The notes under the pieces are model-generated. The model saw nothing but the letters and a program-made list of their open reading frames with translations, had not been told where the DNA came from and ran no database searches. Of a stretch of 29,593 nt of DNA, positions 27,935-29,593 are shown piece after piece (within the stretch, counting starts at the first letter, position 1; each line of letters begins with the position of its first letter). Source of the stretch: a virus; IMG/VR virus record IMGVR_UViG_3300036766_000170, positions 1-29,593 of that record, one strand, 5' to 3'. The position numbers and the translations under genes are program-made.

Positions 27935-28283
27935 GGCTTGGAAGGCGGTTGAGCGACGCATAGCGGAACGGCTACGTATGATGCGTACCCCGCTCTCGGG
28001 ACGCGGCGGCGGCGCCGGTACCTCGGGGGATTGCTACGCGGCGGTTGGCGCTTCCCGCTCCAAGCTGTACGTAGAGGTTAAGCACTATGCGCGCGCGTTT
28101 ATCTTCTCTCTCTTCAAGGACACGGAGACGAAGGCGGCGCGCGAACGTCGAACGCCGATCGTCGTCATGCATGAGAAGGGGACACAGCGGTACGTAGCGG
28201 CGATCGATCTTGAATTGCTTTGCTACCTACTCGATAAAGTAGACGGCGACGGGACAGGCTCGCTATTCGGAGAGAAAGGTTAG
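27924..28283 (+). CDS. Holliday-junction-resolvase-like PD-(D/E)XK nuclease
   Basis: 119 aa from GTG 27924, overlapping the membrane protein by 11 bases. AWKAVERRIAERL, then PLSGRGGGAGTSGDC with D36, and LYVEVKHYARAFIFSLF with E51-V-K53, give the D...E-x-K triad of small archaeal-Hjc-like phage nucleases. The later strand (TPIVVMHEKGTQRYVAAID) is also typical. It probably resolves branched replication intermediates before packaging, which suits its place among packaging genes. The start codon GTG and strong motifs make the frame secure. Confidence 0.75.
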   Translation: MADKAWKAVERRIAERLRMMRTPLSGRGGGAGTSGDCYAAVGASRSKLYVEVKHYARAFIFSLFKDTETKAARERRTPIVVMHEKGTQRYVAAIDLELLCYLLDKVDGDGTGSLFGEKG

Positions 28284-28288
28284 AAGCT

Positions 28289-29287
28289 ATGGAGCGGCGT
28301 TGGACGGACGAACAGGACACGCGGCTACGGTATCACTTGGATCTAGGGCTCACGCACGAAGAGATCGCCGAGTGTCTACGCGACGAGTCGATCGACGCGA
28401 CGCCGCAATCGGTACGCGGGCGCCTTCGTCGTCTCGGGCTCAAGAGCGTTCGCGGCGCCCCGGCGTCCTCGCGCGCGCTCGTCACTGTGAGTAAAGACGA
28501 CTTCCCGCCCGGCGTGCCCGCGTCCAGGTTCAAGCGGGTACAGGTTCCGGTACGTTCCGGCGATCGCTGGATCGTGCTGAACGATACGCAATTCCCCTTC
28601 CATGACGTGCCGACGCTCCAAGCGGTAACGCGCTTCCTGGACGATTTCGAGCCTCACGTTATCGTGTTGAATGGGGATATCTTCGACTTCTACGAAATGT
28701 CCGACTTCGACAAGAACCCGCGCCGGGCCTTCACCCTACAGGACGAGATCGATATCGGGCGCAAAGTGATCGACCGATGGGCGGACAGGCACAACCGCGC
28801 GAAGCGGATCCTTATCGCGGGCAACCACGAGGATCGGCTCCGGCGTCAACTATGGAAAAATCCGAGGTTCGCTTCGCTTCGGGATCTTGACCTACAGCAT
28901 TTGCTTTCCCCGGACGATGCTTGGGAAGTGCTACCCTACGGATCACAAGCGCAGATTTCACACATGCTTGTAGAGCATGGGGATCGCGCCACGTCGAAGA
29001 GCGCTTACTCCGCGTGGGGAATGTTCCTCAAGCGCGGCATGAGCGGGATCATGGGGCACACTCACCGCATGGCGCGGATCGAACACACGGACGATCGGGC
29101 AAATCATCGGCTCTTCTACATTGAGAACGGTTGCCTTTGCTCACTCGAACCCGAGTACGCGCCGTACCCGAATTGGCAACACGGGTTTACGTACGGGTTC
29201 ATTAACAACGGGAGCGTACACGCGAACACGGTTGACGTTCTCGAAGATGGGTTCCGCGAAGAGGGCCGTTGGTACCGGCGCGGATAG
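28289..29287 (+). CDS. Metallophosphoesterase with N-terminal helix-turn-helix
   Basis: 332 aa, 5 bases after the previous stop; GAAAGG lies about 10 bases upstream. Residues about 3-60 (RWTDEQDTRLRYHLDLGLT, EEIAECL, SVRGRLRRLGL) form a Myb/HTH-like DNA-binding domain. The phosphoesterase has D99-T-Q101 in place of D-x-H in motif I, then G129-D130 (LNGDIFDFY), G-N179-H180-E181 and G256-H257-T-H259. The Q101 for His change is one metal ligand short. Enzymes of this type act as phosphodiesterases or phosphatases. Fusion with an HTH suggests it works on DNA. It sits just before the portal gene. Confidence 0.85.
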   Translation: MERRWTDEQDTRLRYHLDLGLTHEEIAECLRDESIDATPQSVRGRLRRLGLKSVRGAPASSRALVTVSKDDFPPGVPASRFKRVQVPVRSGDRWIVLNDTQFPFHDVPTLQAVTRFLDDFEPHVIVLNGDIFDFYEMSDFDKNPRRAFTLQDEIDIGRKVIDRWADRHNRAKRILIAGNHEDRLRRQLWKNPRFASLRDLDLQHLLSPDDAWEVLPYGSQAQISHMLVEHGDRATSKSAYSAWGMFLKRGMSGIMGHTHRMARIEHTDDRANHRLFYIENGCLCSLEPEYAPYPNWQHGFTYGFINNGSVHANTVDVLEDGFREEGRWYRRG

Positions 29288-29322
29288 ACGCCTAACAGAG
29301 ACGCGAGCGCGAGGTAAGAGCT

Positions 29323-29593
29323 ATGAACTTTCTTCCGAGTTTCCTACGGCGAGAGCGCCGGGAAATACAATTCGACCGGGGGATCATGTTGTCCGACGAA
29401 ACGGAAACGATACCCGGTACGATTGCCCGATCTCGTCGCTCGCTTAACACGTACTGGAAACACTACCGGGATAACCCGATCGTACATGCGGCGTGCGTTG
29501 AGGTCGTTAACGCGCTGATCGGGATCCCGTTCATCCCGGAACAGTACGACGCGGAATCGAATACATGGAGCCCGCTACCGGCAACGGACAGGC
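29323..29593 (+). CDS. Probable portal protein, N-terminal part (runs off the window)
   Basis: ATG 29323 with GAGGTAAGAG a few bases upstream; open for 90 codons to the window end. The sequence has TIARSRRSLNTYWKHYRDNP, then IVHAACVEVVNALIGIPF, the W-x-x-Y...NP-x-V-x-A...N-x-(I/V) pattern that begins HK97-type portal proteins. Position after terL, nuclease and phosphoesterase genes agrees with the usual order terminase, portal, capsid. Too little is visible to be certain. No stop is seen inside the window. Confidence 0.6.
   Translation, partial: MNFLPSFLRRERREIQFDRGIMLSDETETIPGTIARSRRSLNTYWKHYRDNPIVHAACVEVVNALIGIPFIPEQYDAESNTWSPLPATDR

Noticed and set aside
1-29593. Search for tRNA genes, CRISPR arrays, integrase and insertion sequences
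   Set aside because: No T-loop/anticodon pairs, no regularly spaced repeats, no tyrosine or serine recombinase motifs and no transposase were seen by eye; the Cas4-like gene is not accompanied by other cas genes.

Overview
This window is a densely packed piece of a tailed double-stranded DNA phage, most likely a siphovirus. Almost every gene lies on the + strand, and neighbours join through ATGA, TAATG or GTGA stop/start overlaps. The DNA is GC-rich. Two promoters with TTGACN-17-TANNNT spacing place the expected transcript start at, or within a few bases of, a start codon (15651 and 18584). That leaderless habit, together with the many small CxxC/His proteins, points to an actinobacterial host, but no gene here proves the host. 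I see no integrase, excisionase, CRISPR array, tRNA or rRNA.

Layout. 1-6360 is the end of the tail module: the C-terminus of a tape-measure-like protein, a 1059-aa tail-hub protein carrying lectin-like domains, two HNH-like mobile genes and two tandem tail-fibre paralogues. 6360-8184 holds a MazG-like protein, three unknowns and a small holin-like membrane protein, closed by a strong hairpin at 8207-8237. 8273-13261 holds a DUF1599-like protein, a family A DNA polymerase with a uracil-glycosylase-like N-terminus, a nucleotidyltransferase, a P-loop kinase-like protein, a displaced tail-collar protein and several mini zinc-binding proteins. The only convincing minus-strand genes are at 13258-13586. 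A third HNH-like gene follows at 13674.

14041-21599 is bracketed by a near-perfect ~50-bp inverted repeat. It contains a run of tiny genes, a ~700-bp gene-free gap (14937-15650), leaderless promoters, a winged-helix protein and the replication pair, a Prim-Pol primase followed by a PriCT/RecA-fold helicase. The right arm of the repeat looks like a promoter for the operon that starts with a TIM-barrel lysin candidate (21638). That operon continues with a SprT-like peptidase, two adenine methyltransferases, the large terminase subunit (24538-26148), a coiled-coil membrane protein, a Cas4-like nuclease, a fourth HNH-like gene, a membrane protein, a Holliday-resolvase-like nuclease, a metallophosphoesterase and the start of a probable portal gene running off the right edge.

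The missing part of the genome (most of portal, capsid, head-tail connector and most of the tape measure) probably joins the right edge to the left edge. The most notable signals are the long inverted repeat with operator-like palindromes, roughly four-fold GATC excess alongside two adenine methyltransferases, four copies of one mobile HNH-like family, nested lectin and zinc-ribbon insertions in familiar phage proteins, and the dense set of mini zinc proteins.
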